Assembly (NCBI RefSeq): GCF_001441165.1
Contig: NZ_CP013126.1
Coordinates: forward strand, 1,703,551-1,767,550
Source of the DNA: Acidipropionibacterium acidipropionici
GTDB taxonomy: Bacteria > Actinomycetota > Actinomycetes > Propionibacteriales > Propionibacteriaceae
Reading direction: 5' to 3'
Length of the DNA: 64,000 nucleotides
Shown: piece after piece, positions 1 to 6,901 of the stretch
How the letters are laid out: each line of letters begins with the position of its first letter
How positions within the stretch are numbered: position 1 is the first letter of the stretch
Notes under the pieces: model-generated
What the model saw: the letters and a program-made list of their open reading frames with translations, nothing else
Told to the model about the DNA's origin: nothing
Database searches by the model: none
Program-made: the position numbers and the translations under genes

Positions 1-210
1 GATCAGCACCCCGGAGATCCAGAACAGCGGGTTGCGGCGCAGGTCGAACCAGGCGTCGCTCCACAGGGACCGCGGCTTCGTGCCGGTCACCGGGCCGCCG
101 GTGGTGGCGTCGACGCCGGTGAGATCCTCGGCGACCGCCGCTCCGGACAGCTCTCCTCCGGAGGCGCCGACGACGTCGGGCTCCGGGCGGTTCTTCGTGG
201 TGTCAGTCAT
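1..210 (-). CDS. Oligopeptide ABC transporter permease, DppC-like (3' part beyond window)
   Basis: This is the N-terminal 70 codons of a second inner-membrane permease of a peptide/nickel-type ABC importer. The ATG at 208-210 overlaps the end of the upstream permease by 8 bp, so the two are translationally coupled. A roughly 45-residue hydrophilic leader rich in Gly, Glu and Thr precedes the typical DppC entry sequence DLRRNPLFWISGVLI, which begins the first membrane helix. The remainder, including the EAA loop that contacts the ATPase, lies outside the window. The family call rests on context and this short signature; substrate cannot be told. Confidence 0.75.
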   Translation of the reverse strand, partial: MTDTTKNRPEPDVVGASGGELSGAAVAEDLTGVDATTGGPVTGTKPRSLWSDAWFDLRRNPLFWISGVLI

Positions 211-1126
211 GGCTGATCCTCGGGTCGAGCACCCCGTACAGCAGGTCGACGAGGAGGTTGGCGAGCAGATACACCAGCACCAGGCAGGTCACCGCACCGA
301 CCACCGAGACGCCGTCGCGCTGGTTGATGGATCGGAAGATGAAGTTGCCGATGCCGTTGATGTTGAAGATGCGCTCGGTGACGATCGCCCCGCCCATCAG
401 GGATCCGAAGTCGTAGCCGATGTAGGTGATCACCGGGATGAGGGAGTTGCGCAGCGTGTGCACGGTCACCGTCCGGAACCCGGACAGGCCCTTGGCCTTG
501 GCGGTGCGGACGTAGTCGGCGCGCTGGTTCTCGATGAGGTTCGAGCGGGTGAGCCGGGCCACATAGGCCACCGACAGGGACCCGAGCACGAACCCTGGTA
601 AGAGTAACTGCCCCCACGAGCCGTCTCCGGATGTGACCGGGAACCAGTGCAGCTTGAGGCCGAAGGTCAGCTGCGCCAGGGAGCCGATGACGAAGGTCGG
701 GATAGAGATGATCACCAGCGAGGAGACGAGGATGAGGTAGTCGAGGAAACGGCCGTGGGTGACGCCGGCGATGACTCCGGCGATGATGCCGACGATGATC
801 TCGACGAGCAGGGCGATGACGGCCAGCTTGACGGTGGTCGGGTAGCGCGCCGCGAGTTCGCTGACGACGGTGTTGTCGTAGAAGTTGGTGCCCAGATCGC
901 CGCGCAGCAGCTTGCCCAGGTAGAGGGCGTACTGCACGAGAAGCGGATCGTCGAGGTGGTACTCGGCGCGGAAGGCCGCGACGTAGGCCGGGGGGCAGGG
1001 CCGCTCACCGCAGCGGCCGGCGGTGGGGTCGCCCGGCAGGGCGAAGACGAGGCAGAAGAGGATGAAGGTCGCACCGAGGACGACCGGGATCATCTGCAAC
1101 AGGCGTCTGATGATGTATTTCAGCAA
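203..1126 (-). CDS. Oligopeptide ABC transporter permease, DppB-like
   Basis: A 307-residue inner-membrane permease of the DppB/OppB family, the usual length. It opens with the family's characteristic MLKYIIRRLLQMIPVVLGA helix, has the periplasmic loop with the AEYHLDDPLLVQY segment at about residues 53-65, and an EAA-type cytoplasmic loop around RADYVRTAKAKGLSGF, the coupling site for the ATPase. The start is TTG, chosen because a GAGGAG ribosome site lies six bases upstream. It follows the binding-protein gene on the same strand across a strong hairpin and overlaps the next permease by 8 bp. A loop cysteine pair in GRCGERPC (about residues 38-44) is less common. Confidence 0.9.
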   Translation of the reverse strand: MLKYIIRRLLQMIPVVLGATFILFCLVFALPGDPTAGRCGERPCPPAYVAAFRAEYHLDDPLLVQYALYLGKLLRGDLGTNFYDNTVVSELAARYPTTVKLAVIALLVEIIVGIIAGVIAGVTHGRFLDYLILVSSLVIISIPTFVIGSLAQLTFGLKLHWFPVTSGDGSWGQLLLPGFVLGSLSVAYVARLTRSNLIENQRADYVRTAKAKGLSGFRTVTVHTLRNSLIPVITYIGYDFGSLMGGAIVTERIFNINGIGNFIFRSINQRDGVSVVGAVTCLVLVYLLANLLVDLLYGVLDPRISHD

Positions 1127-1147
1127 TGGAGGCTCCTCACAACCACA

Positions 1148-1181
1148 GACGGTCCGCCGGACGTGAGTCCGGCGGACCGTC
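1148..1181 (-). terminator. Perfect 15-bp stem, 4-nt loop hairpin between SBP and permease genes
   Basis: Bases 1148-1162 pair perfectly with 1167-1181 around a GTGA loop. It sits in the 87-bp gap after the solute-binding-protein gene and before the permease. No T-run follows on the minus strand, so it is more likely an mRNA-stabilising or partial-termination structure than a full terminator. Confidence 0.7.
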
Positions 1182-1213
1182 CATTGGTCACGCCAGGCGG
1201 CGCTGTCGTGAAA

Positions 1214-2872
1214 TCACTTGACGCTGATCGCGCTCAGGTCGATCGTGCCGAATGGGGTGAGCTTGACGTTCGTCACCTTGTCGGACCATCCGAACGGGGT
1301 GGAGGAGGTCCACAGCGGGATGACGGGCATGTCGGTGGCGAGGACCTTCTCGGCCTCCTGGTACAGCTTGTTGGCCTCCTCGTCGGAGGTGGCCGCGGCG
1401 GCCGCCTTCAGCTTGGCGTCGAACTGCTTGTTCGAGTAGTCGCCGTCATTGGAGGAGGCGCCGGTGGCGTAGAGCGGGGTGAGGAAGTTCTCGATGGACG
1501 GGTAGTCCATCTGCCAGCCGGTGCGGAAGAAGCCGGACAGCTCGCGCTTGGTCACCTGATCGCGTAGGGTCTTGAAGTCCGGGGTCACCTTGAGCTGGCA
1601 GTTGAGGCCGAGGTCCTTCTTCCAGCCGTTGCACACGGCCTGCGACCAGCCCTTGTGGTCGCCGTCACCGTTCACCGCGATGGTGAGGGTGCCCTTGTAG
1701 CCGCCGGCCTTGTCGTAGAGGGCCTTGGCCTTGGTCTTGTCGTACTTGCACCACTCGCCGCACTGGTCCTTCTTGTAGCCGTCGACGACGGGGGAGACCC
1801 AGCCGTCGGAGGGGGCGCGGGAACCGGCGAAGATCTGCTTGGTGATCGTGGCCCGGTCGATGTCCATGGCGAGGGCCTTGCGCAGGTCGACGTTCTTGAG
1901 CTGTGCGTCCTTGGTGCCGGGTGTGATCGTCTGGGTGATACCGGACTGGCGGATTCCCCAGCGGTTGGGCAGCGACTGCTTCCACTGGTCGTTGGTGAGC
2001 TGATCGGTGGGGATCAGGTCGGTGACGTCCAGGTTGTTGGCGACGGTGTCGTTGAAGGCCGGCGCGGCGTCGTTGTAGATCTTGTAGGTGACCTTGTCGA
2101 CGTGGGCCTTGTTCTTGCCCGAGTAGTTCTTGTTCTTCTCGAAGGTGATCGCGGTGGCGGTGTTCGAGTTGATGGTGAAGGGGCCGGCTCCGATCGGCAT
2201 CTTCTTCCACTTGGCATTCGTCGGATCCTTGAGGAAGGCGTCCGGCAGCGGTGCGAAGGCCGTGTAGCCCAGGCGCACCTTGAGGTTCGAGACCTTCTCC
2301 GATGTCTTGATGGTGAAGGTGGTGTCGTCGACCACCTTGAGGCCGCTCATCTTGTCGGTCTTGGGCTTGGTCTTGCAGGCCTCATCGGCGCACTGCAGGT
2401 CGGTGTAACCGGCGATGGGCTCGAAGAAGTAGGAGTTCTGCTGGGCGTTGGGGCCGTAGGCGTCCCAGTTCCAGGCGTCGACGAAGTTGCTGGCCTTGAC
2501 GACGGTGCCGTCGGAGAACTTGTAGTCAGGGTTGAGCTTGACGGTGAAGTTCTGGTTGTCGGAGGTCTCGATGGACTTGGCGATGTCCATCTCGGGGGCC
2601 GCGGTGTCGGAGTTGTAGTGCACCAGCTTGGCGGTGACGGCGTCGAGGACGTTGCCGCCGCAGGTCTCATTGGTGTTGGCCGGGATGAGAGGGTTCTGCG
2701 GGGTGCAACCGCGCACGGTGATGTCCCCGCCATCCTTGGCGGGCTCGGACTTCGTGCTGGAGTTGCCGGAGCTGCCGCTGGAGGGGTTGTCTGCCGCGAC
2801 GTCCTGACCACAGGCCGACAGCAGCAACACCCCCGACAGGGACAGCGCCACGAGTGGCGTGATTCGACGCAT
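1214..2872 (-). CDS. Family 5 extracellular solute-binding lipoprotein (peptide ABC importer)
   Basis: A 552-residue substrate-binding protein of the SBP_bac_5 (DppA/OppA) family, expected to be lipid-anchored outside the membrane and to deliver peptides to the adjacent permeases. The signal peptide ends in a lipobox, LLLSACG, at about residues 17-23, followed by a Ser/Gly/Asn linker. The mature part has family features such as the KFSDGTVVKASNFVDAWNW segment and the DLRKALAMDIDRATI segment. ATG at 2872 was chosen over longer frames because GAGGAG lies seven bases upstream and the lipoprotein signal begins there. It is first gene of the minus-strand operon with the two permeases. Ligand unknown. 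Confidence 0.93.
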   Translation of the reverse strand: MRRITPLVALSLSGVLLLSACGQDVAADNPSSGSSGNSSTKSEPAKDGGDITVRGCTPQNPLIPANTNETCGGNVLDAVTAKLVHYNSDTAAPEMDIAKSIETSDNQNFTVKLNPDYKFSDGTVVKASNFVDAWNWDAYGPNAQQNSYFFEPIAGYTDLQCADEACKTKPKTDKMSGLKVVDDTTFTIKTSEKVSNLKVRLGYTAFAPLPDAFLKDPTNAKWKKMPIGAGPFTINSNTATAITFEKNKNYSGKNKAHVDKVTYKIYNDAAPAFNDTVANNLDVTDLIPTDQLTNDQWKQSLPNRWGIRQSGITQTITPGTKDAQLKNVDLRKALAMDIDRATITKQIFAGSRAPSDGWVSPVVDGYKKDQCGEWCKYDKTKAKALYDKAGGYKGTLTIAVNGDGDHKGWSQAVCNGWKKDLGLNCQLKVTPDFKTLRDQVTKRELSGFFRTGWQMDYPSIENFLTPLYATGASSNDGDYSNKQFDAKLKAAAAATSDEEANKLYQEAEKVLATDMPVIPLWTSSTPFGWSDKVTNVKLTPFGTIDLSAISVK

Positions 2873-3179
2873 CAATGTCTCCTCAGAGATGTGGGACCGC
2901 GCCGGGGACGATTCCGCGAACAATCTCGTCGGCACGATCTCGGTCTGGACGGAGCCCATGTGGCACCGCCGACCGCCCGCGTCCAGGGCATCCGGACTGC
3001 GGGCAGTTGGCAGGAGTCTGCACCGTGGACGCCGGGATGTGTAGCGTGTTTGCGTCGATGAAACAGCATCGTTAGCAATTCGCAACCAAACGGCGGCCGA
3101 CGGACGATTACGCGCGTGAGACGTCACGAAAACCCGGCTCCCGGGGTGCGCCAGGCCGGGGGCGTCGGTCAGCCTTCGA
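2873..3179. other. Intergenic region upstream of the SBP operon
   Basis: These 307 bases separate the SBP start from the end of the first LURP-one gene. They include the SBP ribosome site and a comparatively AT-rich patch near 3040-3090 that probably carries the SBP promoter, but no convincing -35/-10 pair could be assigned. No further gene is seen. Confidence 0.4.
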
Positions 3180-3731
3180 TCAGGCGGTGTGGCTGCGGTG
3201 GGAGAGCTGCTTGTCGTGGAGGATGTCGATGGCCACGGCGGCGCCGATCATCGCACCCCGGTAGGCCGGGGGGAGGGCCGGATCCAGGCTGAGCACGTAG
3301 CGTCCGCGACCCATCAGGTTGTAGGGGACGCCCTGCATCTGGCCTGCGATCCGCGCCGCGACCCGTTCGCCCATCGTGACGGTGAAGTCCTGCCCGGCGA
3401 GGGGCCCTTCGCACTCGAAGATCGCGCCGTCGCCCATCTGGACGGTGATCTTCGTGGTGAACAGTCCGTTGTGGGAGGTGAGGACGGCCAGCTCGGTGCC
3501 GGCCGCGTCGGTGACGACGCGGCCGTCGGTGATCTGCAGGACCGGCCGGCCGTTCTCGGTGATCGTCATGTCCCGGCTGCCGCGGAAGAGCCGGGAGACG
3601 GCGGAGTCCTCAAGGCGGATCGTCGCGGCGGGGGACCCGTCGACGTTGAGGATGGTGCAGTCTCCGCCGGTGAGATTTCTGACCTGGTCGAGGACGAGGA
3701 CATTCTGTTCGAACAGTGACATGGGTTCCAT
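3180..3731 (-). CDS. LURP-one-related/tubby-like protein, paralogue 1
   Basis: A 183-residue protein of the LURP-one-related fold (tubby C-terminal-like, related to phospholipid scramblases). It shows the repeating beta-strand pattern of the family: MSLFEQNVLVLDQVRN at the start, a DGSPAATI hairpin, FRGSRDMTI, ENGRPVLQITD, and a hydrophobic C-terminal helix in PPAYRGAMIGAAVAIDIL, the buried helix of the barrel. No signal peptide. The ATG at 3731 has GAGGG five bases upstream; a second in-frame ATG at 3722 aligns better with the paralogues. Two related genes follow upstream on the strand, and an operator-like site lies 16 bp before the start. Biochemical role unknown; bacterial members are mostly uncharacterised. 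Confidence 0.75.
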   Translation of the reverse strand: MEPMSLFEQNVLVLDQVRNLTGGDCTILNVDGSPAATIRLEDSAVSRLFRGSRDMTITENGRPVLQITDGRVVTDAAGTELAVLTSHNGLFTTKITVQMGDGAIFECEGPLAGQDFTVTMGERVAARIAGQMQGVPYNLMGRGRYVLSLDPALPPAYRGAMIGAAVAIDILHDKQLSHRSHTA

Positions 3732-3746
3732 GCTCGCCCTCGCAGG

Positions 3747-3760
3747 GTCAGGTACCTGCA
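3747..3760. promoter_or_regulatory. Putative operator, third copy of GTCAGGTACCTGAC (12/14 match)
   Basis: The sequence GTCAGGTACCTGCA differs from the perfect palindrome at 5750-5763 only in its last two bases. It lies 16 bp upstream of the first LURP-one start, a natural position for repressor control. Assignment to the nearby MarR regulator is inference. Confidence 0.55.
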
Positions 3761-3815
3761 TGTGGCTTCGGCGGACGGTGGGCTCGAGGGCCGCGTCGGT
3801 GGGCCGGGGCGCGGG

Positions 3816-4379
3816 TCAGGATCCGCTGGAGGCCGCGTCCTCCTTGGCGCGGATGAGATCGATGGCGATGACGGTGCCGATGATCGCCCCGCGGTATGAC
3901 GGCGGGAGGCTCGGATCCATCGAGAGTGCGTATCGGTCACGGCCCATGAGCGCGTCGGCGACACCCGGCATGCGTCGTTCGATCCTGGCGGCGACCGCAT
4001 CGCCGCGGCTGATGGTGAAGCTCCGGCCGAACAGGGAGCCGGTGCACAGCAGGGAGGTGCCGTCGGCCAGGTCGGCCTGGATCTTCCTGGTGGCGAAGGT
4101 GAACAGCTTGGTGAGGGTCGCGAGGGTCGCCCCGGAACCGTCGGCCACGGTGTAGGTGTCCCGGGAGAGGATGTTCACCTCATCGGTGATGCGCAGTACT
4201 GGTCGGCCGTCCTCCAGGACCGTCAGTTCGCGGTTGCCACGGAACATCCGCGACAGGGCGGATCCCTCGGTGTGGATCGTGGCCACCGGGGACCCGTCGG
4301 CGTCGAGGATGTCGAAGTCGTTGGTGAGGAAGGACCTCACCTGCTGGAGGACGAGGACGTTCTGGTCGACGAGAGACAT
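3816..4379 (-). CDS. LURP-one-related/tubby-like protein, paralogue 2
   Basis: A 187-residue paralogue of the neighbouring 183-residue protein, with the same order of landmarks: MSLVDQNVLVLQQVRSF, DGSPVATI, FRGNRELTV, EDGRPVLRITDE and the closing PPSYRGAIIGTVIAIDLI helix. It has no signal peptide or catalytic motif I recognise; the fold family binds lipids or acts as an adaptor elsewhere. ATG at 4379 is chosen because the MSLxxQN beginning is shared by the paralogues, although GGAGG sits almost directly against it. Gaps of 77 and 84 bp separate it from its neighbours on the same strand, so one transcript is plausible. The tail ends in a short acidic/Ser stretch lacking in the others. Confidence 0.75.
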   Translation of the reverse strand: MSLVDQNVLVLQQVRSFLTNDFDILDADGSPVATIHTEGSALSRMFRGNRELTVLEDGRPVLRITDEVNILSRDTYTVADGSGATLATLTKLFTFATRKIQADLADGTSLLCTGSLFGRSFTISRGDAVAARIERRMPGVADALMGRDRYALSMDPSLPPSYRGAIIGTVIAIDLIRAKEDAASSGS

Positions 4380-4456
4380 GCCTCCATCGTGGCCGATGCC
4401 GGGTCCGCGTGCCGGACCTGCGCGAAGCGGACCGTCTACCGCTCGGGGAGGACCGG

Positions 4457-4996
4457 TCACGGCTGGTAGGCGGTGCGGCGATCCTTGTGGAAGAGCATCT
4501 GCAGGATGATCGCCGCCCCGAGGAGGGCCGCGCGGTGGAGCTGCGGCAGGCCGGGCGCGAGGTTGAGGGCCAGACGCGTCGTCCCGGCGTCCTCGCTGGG
4601 CCAGGTGGCCTTGGCCGCCGGCACGTCGTCCCGGAAGAACTGCGTCGTGGGCTCCAGACCCGCCCCCGGTGAGGATTTCATGCGGGTCCCGTCCTCGATG
4701 TCCAGGAGGATCGCCCCCGTTCCGGATGTCACCGTGGCCTTCGCGAACTGGTGCCCGGAGGCGTCCTCGATGACGAACTTGTCGCGGCCGAGACGGTGCG
4801 GATCCGTGACGGTCAGGACGGTCTGTCCGTCCTCGATGATCCGCCAGGCTTTGGGCCCCCGGTTGGTGAGGCTCCTGCGGCTCGCGGGCTCGGCGGTCGC
4901 GACCGGCCGGCCGGACGGCGTCGAGATGGTGAGCGGATCCTTGCCGTAGTGGTCGAAGAGGTCGATCTCGAGGGCGTCGTGGTCGAAGAGGCTCAT
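4457..4996 (-). CDS. LURP-one-related/tubby-like protein, paralogue 3 (divergent)
   Basis: A 179-residue, more divergent member of the cluster. It begins MSLFDHDALEIDLFDHYG and keeps the SGRPVATAEPAS hairpin, the RIIEDGQTVLTVTD strand pair and a hydrophobic C-terminal helix in HRAALLGAAIILQML, but the middle is richer in charged residues and the FRGxR motif is absent. The start codon overlaps the stop of the upstream membrane protein (ATGA), so translation is coupled. That pairing suggests the protein works at, or with, that membrane protein. Function unknown; homology to the other two is visible mainly in the strand pattern and the C-terminal helix. Confidence 0.65.
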   Translation of the reverse strand: MSLFDHDALEIDLFDHYGKDPLTISTPSGRPVATAEPASRRSLTNRGPKAWRIIEDGQTVLTVTDPHRLGRDKFVIEDASGHQFAKATVTSGTGAILLDIEDGTRMKSSPGAGLEPTTQFFRDDVPAAKATWPSEDAGTTRLALNLAPGLPQLHRAALLGAAIILQMLFHKDRRTAYQP

Positions 4997-5646
4997 GGTG
5001 TCACGCTTTCCTTCTGGGTGCGCGTCCGGCGCCAGTGCTGGACGACGAGATAACCGGCCGTGAGCCCGAAGGTGAGCAGCAGGATCCCGCAGATCCCGCT
5101 GGACAGGCGGTCGGGCCATGGCATCGCCACGGGCAGGGGGAGCATCCCCATGACGAAGGGCTCCAGAATCGCTCCGGCCGGGATGAGGAGCCGAGCGATG
5201 AGCCCCGGCACGTTGCGGCGTCGCGCCAATGATCCGACCAGTCCCAGCGGGGCGCCGAGGACGACCGCCCCGATGAACCAGCTCTTGTTGCTCCACCAGA
5301 TCGAGGAGTGCATCTGGCCGGTCGCGATGCCGAGGGTGTAGTGCACCACCAGGGCCAGTTCACAGGTCAGGACCGCTGCGACGGCTGCCCGGAGGGGCCG
5401 GCGGAGGCACCATCCCGCGGCGATTGCCAGCCCCGCCCAGGCGGTGCCGGAGTTGAAGATCTTGCTGATCGTCAGCCGGATCGCCAGGACGGCGTTCGAC
5501 CGGCCGGCGAGCTGGGCGGCGGTCGTGAGATTGCTCAACAGCGAGCAGATCGCGAGCAGCAGGCCGAGGCTCAGGGCCCTGACCCATCCGCTGGCCCATC
5601 CGGAGGCGAGGAGCGACCTGGCTGTCAGTGTCCTGGTGCGCTCCAT
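4993..5646 (-). CDS. Polytopic membrane protein of unknown function
   Basis: A 217-residue integral membrane protein with about six hydrophobic stretches: WVRALSLGLLLAICSLL, the AWAGLAIAAGW region, AAVAAVLTCELALVVHY, WFIGAVVLGAPLGLVGSL, the LIARLLIPAGAILEPF region and GICGILLLTFGLTAGYLV. The N-terminus is basic and the end (HWRRTRTQKES) is cytoplasmic-looking. The ATG at 5646 is the first good start. It leads the LURP-one operon and overlaps the next gene by 4 bp. The 157-bp gap to the divergent MarR gene holds two operator-like palindromes. It resembles small actinobacterial membrane proteins of unknown role; I cannot name the family with certainty. Confidence 0.75.
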   Translation of the reverse strand: MERTRTLTARSLLASGWASGWVRALSLGLLLAICSLLSNLTTAAQLAGRSNAVLAIRLTISKIFNSGTAWAGLAIAAGWCLRRPLRAAVAAVLTCELALVVHYTLGIATGQMHSSIWWSNKSWFIGAVVLGAPLGLVGSLARRRNVPGLIARLLIPAGAILEPFVMGMLPLPVAMPWPDRLSSGICGILLLTFGLTAGYLVVQHWRRTRTQKESVTP

Positions 5647-5703
5647 GGCGATGAATCTAGCGGACCTCGGGGGAAGGGCGACGGGACCAGCGCGGTTTCT
5701 TGC

Positions 5704-5717
5704 GTCAGGTACTTGAC
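5704..5717. promoter_or_regulatory. Putative MarR operator O1 (GTCAGGTACTTGAC)
   Basis: A one-mismatch version of the 14-bp palindrome at 5750-5763; the centres are 46 bp apart. It contains a TTGACA hexamer at 5713-5718, but no well-spaced -10 follows. It lies between the divergent membrane-protein and MarR genes, nearer the former. Confidence 0.6.
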
Positions 5718-5749
5718 AATCGACTGGCGGGGGCGCACGCTGGATATCA

Positions 5750-5763
5750 GTCAGGTACCTGAC
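5750..5763. promoter_or_regulatory. Putative MarR operator O2 (perfect palindrome GTCAGGTACCTGAC)
   Basis: A perfect 14-bp palindrome ending 40 bp upstream of the MarR start, in the divergent gap shared with the LURP-one operon. MarR proteins usually bind such palindromes as dimers and repress themselves and the divergent gene; that this one does so here is inference. Confidence 0.65.
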
Positions 5764-5803
5764 ACAACGAGAGATCGGAACACATCCTGGAAGGAACGAG
5801 ACG

Positions 5804-6676
5804 ATGAGCGAGAACATCGAGAACGAGAACTTTGAGAGCGAGATCGCCGGCGACCAGGGCGTTGACGGCGTGGAGAGCCCTGAGGACAGCACGACCGGCG
5901 CGAGCGACGTCCGCCGGCTGGCAGCCGAGCGACTGGCCTACCTGGCCGTCCTGCAGTTCCAGCACCGCCGTCGCGGCGGGCGGGGGGAGCCGTGGCGCGA
6001 TCCGCGGCACGGGCAGGGTCGGGTGCTGGCCCTGCTCAAGCTCAAGCCCGAGATGGCCCAGCGCGAGCTGACCTACCTCATGGGGATGTCGCGTCAGTCC
6101 ATCGCCGAGCTGCTCGCCAAGCTGGAGAAGCAGGGGCTCGTCGAGCGCGAGCCCTCGCCAGAGAACCGGCGTGCCGTCATCGTGAGACTCACCGACAAGG
6201 GTCGGGCGGCATCCCAGGGAGACGGCCCCGAGGCGCCCGGCATCGCAGGTGTCCTGGAGGTCCTCAGCGATGACGAGGTGGCCGATCTGGCCGACTATCT
6301 GGGGCGGATCATCGAGCGACTGGAAGAGGAGTCCGGCGAGGACCGGGAGCACCGCCGCGAGATGATCGAGAGGTTCTGGCGCGAGCGGGGCGAGGAGCCC
6401 CGGTGGCGCGGCGGGCCTGGATTCGGACCGGGGTTCGGCCCGGGACCTGGTTTCGGACCGGGGTTCGGCGAGCCCGGGGAGGGACCTCACGGTCCCGGTC
6501 ACCACGGTCCTGGCTCTGAAGGCCACCACGGCCCGCACGGTCCTGGCCATCATGGGCCTCACGGGCCGGGACACCACGGCCCTCACGGGCCCGAGGGACC
6601 TCACGGTCCGTGCGGTCCGCACGACGGCCCGGTCCCGCCGGTGCCGCCGGCTCCGCCCGCTGAACCGCAGGTCTGA
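5804..6676 (+). CDS. MarR-family regulator with Gly/Phe and His-rich C-terminal tail
   Basis: A 290-residue winged-helix regulator, about twice the usual MarR length. After an acidic N-terminus (about 1-40), the DNA-binding part shows GRVLALLKLKPEMAQREL, the recognition region MGMSRQSIAELLAKLEKQGL and the wing ENRRAVIVRLTDKG at about residues 70-140. From about 204 the protein becomes repetitive: FGPG-type units (about 204-226), then GPHGPGHH-type units (about 227-276) carrying 14 histidines and one cysteine, then a proline-rich end. The tail could bind Ni, Zn or Cu. AAGGA precedes the ATG. It is divergent from the LURP-one operon and flanked by two palindromes, so it likely represses both directions. 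Confidence 0.88.
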   Translation: MSENIENENFESEIAGDQGVDGVESPEDSTTGASDVRRLAAERLAYLAVLQFQHRRRGGRGEPWRDPRHGQGRVLALLKLKPEMAQRELTYLMGMSRQSIAELLAKLEKQGLVEREPSPENRRAVIVRLTDKGRAASQGDGPEAPGIAGVLEVLSDDEVADLADYLGRIIERLEEESGEDREHRREMIERFWRERGEEPRWRGGPGFGPGFGPGPGFGPGFGEPGEGPHGPGHHGPGSEGHHGPHGPGHHGPHGPGHHGPHGPEGPHGPCGPHDGPVPPVPPAPPAEPQV

Positions 6677-6795
6677 GGCTCAAGCCGTCAGGTTGTGTAG
6701 GAAGTCGGCGAGCAGACGGACCAGTTTCCGACACAACCGACGGTGGTCGGTTCCCAGAACGTGGAGGTCGACCCCGGGCGGGGCTCGAAGGCAGT

Positions 6796-6841
6796 CAGAA
6801 CTGGCGACGTCAGTGAAATTCCACTGACGTCGCCAGTTCTG
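6796..6841. repeat. Perfect 20-bp inverted repeat, 6-nt loop, upstream of mmuM
   Basis: Bases 6796-6815 pair exactly with 6822-6841. It lies 119 bp after the MarR stop and 60 bp before the methyltransferase start. No T-run follows on the plus strand, so it may be a terminator of the MarR gene or a leader element of the methionine genes. Confidence 0.6.
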
Positions 6842-6901
6842 CCTGCCGCCGAGGATGGACGGCGATCGGCGGGCATCCGAAGCGACCGTAGGCTGTCCGC
6901 C

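Noticed and set aside
5713-5747. Sigma-70-type promoter from TTGACA within operator O1
   Set aside because: No -10 hexamer lies at 16-19 bp; GATATC is 24 bp away. The hexamer is probably part of the palindrome only.
6685-6743. Imperfect inverted repeat after the MarR stop as terminator
   Set aside because: Arms of about 18 bp have two irregular positions and a 22-nt loop with no U-tract; it cannot be told from chance with confidence.
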